A stretch of DNA of 10,023 nt. Origin: Pleurotus djamor (taxonomy: Eukaryota; Basidiomycota; Agaricomycetes; Agaricales; Pleurotaceae). The DNA is taken from positions 1 through 10,023 of the forward strand of contig JAPEVF010001420.1 of the NCBI GenBank assembly GCA_029747585.1. The letters are read 5' to 3'. The notes below the pieces were generated by a model. It ran no database searches and had not been told where the DNA came from. It saw only the letters and a program-made list of their open reading frames with translations. How positions within the stretch are numbered: position 1 is the stretch's first letter; every line of letters starts with the position of its first letter. Shown here in pieces: positions 8,602 to 10,023 of the stretch. The translations under genes and the position numbers were made by a program.

Positions 8602-9285
8602 ATCCTCGGTAGTCCATTTGCAAGTGATATATCACTTCTTTACTGGGGAAGCCGGGACGCTGGGGTTGATATAAGCTCCTCGGTATCGAGGGTAACCACG
8701 GAGGAACCGCAATATGGATTGGATATAAATATCCCCAAATCAAATATGCTTTTCGGGACGGGATAAACGATCAGCGAATACAATTCTCGGATACTTGGGA
8801 TGATATGTCGCCTGAACATGGAGAAAAACATGAGAGATATGCCCCCGGGCAATAGCGTTGCGGTAGCACGAGATAAGGTCGATCTTAAATGAATCAGTCA
8901 ACCCTTCGCGGCGCCCACACAAAACTTACACAAATTGGTTTTAGCCATCCCCTGCCACCGTATACCCTGGGATACTTGGGCCAAGTCGCTTCGAAAGGAA
9001 GCTGGCTACGTATCTGCGTGTCTGCAGACTACAATCGAGCTCGAGGGAAAGGTTGATGAAGTTGGGCGTGCTTCTCTGGTGGTAAGTATGATTGGTACGG
9101 CCATGGATGCTCGGGATAGAATAGAAATAGATGTTGGGTAACAGGTCATGGGGGAACTGGGCCATGTGCGCAAACGTTCACTAGTTCACAATAACCGTGT
9201 GGTACATCCTACGAAGTTGTCGAACGACGAAAACTCGCTCTCAGGTACATTGTGTCCGCTCGCACGTGACAGCAAAAACAGATAG
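8602..9285 (+). pseudogene. Broken coding-like stretch, unrecognised family
   Basis: One plus-strand frame runs through 8602-9081 with strongly protein-like segments (VDISSSVSRVTTEEPQYGLD, then MRDMPPGNSVAVARDKVDLK, then CLQTTIELEGKVDEVGRASL). It is interrupted by TAA at 8764-8766 and TGA at 8890-8892. A good intron follows at 9082-9144 (GTAAGTATG...TAACAG, 63 nt). It joins in frame to VMGELGHVRKRSLVHNNRVV and a stop at 9283-9285. An acceptor-like TTTTAG at 8941-8944 could mark an exon start, but no donor that keeps the phase was found. It is most simply a decayed gene with a still recognisable intron; a live gene with introns I misplaced is the alternative. No domain recognised. Confidence 0.35.
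8622..8637. promoter_or_regulatory. 16-bp perfect palindrome AAGTGATATATCACTT
   Basis: The sequence equals its reverse complement over 16 bases. It is about 235 nt upstream of the start of the second double-BTB gene and at the left edge of the plus-strand coding-like stretch. A related GAGTGATACAT lies some 30 bases away. A dimeric regulator site between the two divergent units is possible but unproven. Confidence 0.4.
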
Positions 9286-9635
9286 GAGTCGAGTTAAATT
9301 TCGCGTTTGGGCATGGACTCGGTGCATTTCATGGCTAGTGAGTGCTTGTATACACTTTCAATATGTATCAGCTTGCGCTGAAGATAATTTGAGTCAGGTA
9401 AGCCGCGTGGAAGCTGAGATACTGAATAAAAGTAAGCATTCCTTAAAGGTCAGATTTTGAATTTCGTCTCAACTCGTGCTTTCCATTAGTATCCAAGACT
9501 TGAACAACCTGCATCGCGCCAGCACGTCACCGGCTTGCCGTTTTGGACTTGAGTTATATTCAAAGTTATCATTCCCATAGATACCCATGCTCGAATGCGC
9601 TCTAGCTGATACTAATAATCGCTGGAGACCATTTG
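9286..9635. other. Stretch without a supported gene
   Basis: Short open frames exist on both strands with several donor-like motifs (GTGAGT near 9340, GTAAGC near 9398), so some may be remnants of the plus-strand unit that ends at 9285. One frame reads IGVELNFAFGHGLGAFHG just before a GTGAGT, but no frame-consistent exon chain could be built. Confidence 0.4.
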
Positions 9636-9959
9636 ATGTTACGGTTAGCATGTTTTGAGCTGCGCGCCTATCTGACAAAGTTCCATTCATCCCTTCGCTT
9701 GCTCCTCGCATTCTCCCAGCAACCCAACAACAACCAGACCACATTCACTCACACGTGCCCTTTGATTGGATTCAGCTTCGCCGGTGTAAGGGGACACTCA
9801 ATTCCAACCCCTAACCCCTCTGTTTCCACCTCCCTACAGGTTTCTCCGCCCACCATCGCTGTCACGAATCCCGGTCGAATCCCGAATCCCGGTGCGAATG
9901 CCATTCGCACCACGCGCGCTCCCATCACCATCCTTCGTCGCCCAACCCCACTTCCCTAA
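9636..9959 (+). CDS. Possible Pro-rich small protein with one intron
   Basis: The frame from ATG 9636 stays open to TAA at 9957-9959. It contains a clear 54-nt intron-like segment (9786-9839: GTAAGG donor, CTAAC branch, CCTACAG acceptor); the segment is a multiple of three, so the frame is the same with or without it. The spliced product is about 89 aa. It has a leucine-rich start, an Asn/Gln/Thr stretch and a Pro/Thr/Arg-rich end, with no domain. The pyrimidine- and CA-rich flank around 9700-9760 equally resembles the 5' leader of a gene that starts beyond the window. Treat as weak. Confidence 0.2.
   Translation: MLRLACFELRAYLTKFHSSLRLLLAFSQQPNNNQTTFTHTCPLIGFSFAGVRGHSIPTPNPSVSTSLQVSPPTIAVTNPGRIPNPGANAIRTTRAPITILRRPTPLP
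9865..9911. repeat. CGAATCCC direct repeats running into a hairpin
   Basis: CGAATCCCGGT occurs at 9865-9875 and 9883-9893, with a partial copy CGAATCC between them. The last copy overlaps a 9-bp inverted repeat: GGTGCGAAT (9891-9899), loop GCC, ATTCGCACC (9903-9911). Seen directly; role unknown. Confidence 0.6.
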
Positions 9960-9985
9960 GTGACCGTAACAATCTTCTGAGTGTT

Positions 9986-10023
9986 GCAGGAGGTAGTATA
10001 CACCTATACTATTATCCTCCTGC
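9986..10023. repeat. Long stem-loop at the window edge
   Basis: The outer arms GCAGGAGG (9986-9993) and CCTCCTGC (10016-10023) and inner arms TAGTATA (9994-10000) and TATACTA (10005-10011) enclose a CACC loop, with a TTAT bulge on the 3' side. That is 15 base pairs within 38 nt. The window ends exactly at the outer arm, so the stem may extend further. Confidence 0.65.

Noticed and set aside
8724..8731. TATAAATA resembling a TATA box
   Set aside because: It lies inside the plus-strand coding-like frame and has no clear start downstream at a fitting distance.
8640..9165. Minus-strand open frames opposite the plus-strand coding-like stretch
   Set aside because: They are short, in different frames, and cannot be joined by good introns. 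The plus strand carries the GTAAGTATG donor and the better protein composition. Not fully excluded.
9805..9820. Telomere-like CCCCTAACCCC
   Set aside because: A single unit inside a likely intron, where CTAAC serves as the branch point; no tandem array.
1..10023. tRNA, rRNA, CRISPR array, retrotransposon or transposase
   Set aside because: No cloverleaf, rRNA core, regular spacer-repeat array, reverse transcriptase or transposase motifs were recognised on either strand.

Overview
The window looks like nuclear DNA of a filamentous basidiomycete, most likely an Agaricomycete. The genes are split by very short introns (about 50-75 nt) with GTRNGY-type donors and CTNAY branch points. The recognisable protein families (tandem BTB/POZ proteins and a HeLo/MLKL-NTD-like helical domain) are typical of the expanded accessory gene sets of mushrooms and Rhizoctonia-like fungi. 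The lineage call is inferred from architecture, not from a search. I see no bacterial operons, rRNA, tRNA or CRISPR.

Layout, left to right. (1) 52-992, minus: a two- or three-exon gene for a stand-alone, all-helical HeLo/MLKL-NTD-like domain protein. (2) 993-2316: no convincing gene. (3) 2317-4145, minus: a five-exon gene, reconstructed here by splicing, for a 530-aa protein with two BTB domains in tandem. (4) 4146-5367: mostly intergenic, with a broken coding-like stretch on the minus strand near 4475-4740. (5) 5368-5765, plus, and 6188-6501, minus: two small unrecognised candidate genes. (6) 6731-8388, minus: a second five-exon double-BTB gene, a paralogue of the first. Its exons 2 and 3 have exactly the same lengths as in the first gene (167 and 451 nt). 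A 5'-UTR intron and two perfect palindromes lie upstream. (7) 8602-9285, plus: a coding-like stretch in one frame broken by two stops, probably a decayed gene. (8) 9286-10023: largely non-coding, with a possible Pro-rich small gene, short repeats and two stem-loops.

The main result is the pair of double-BTB genes. Intron positions and phases repeat within the first gene (0, 2, 0, 2), so the two halves of the protein probably arose by duplication of one BTB-helical unit before the whole gene duplicated. The second copy departs from the pattern at its last intron, where the expected phase-2 donor would cause a frameshift. BTB proteins are generally protein-interaction adaptors, and HeLo-like domains are linked to fungal cell-death and immune-type proteins. 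Co-location of the two here suggests an accessory, fast-evolving region, but no direct functional link between them can be shown from the sequence.
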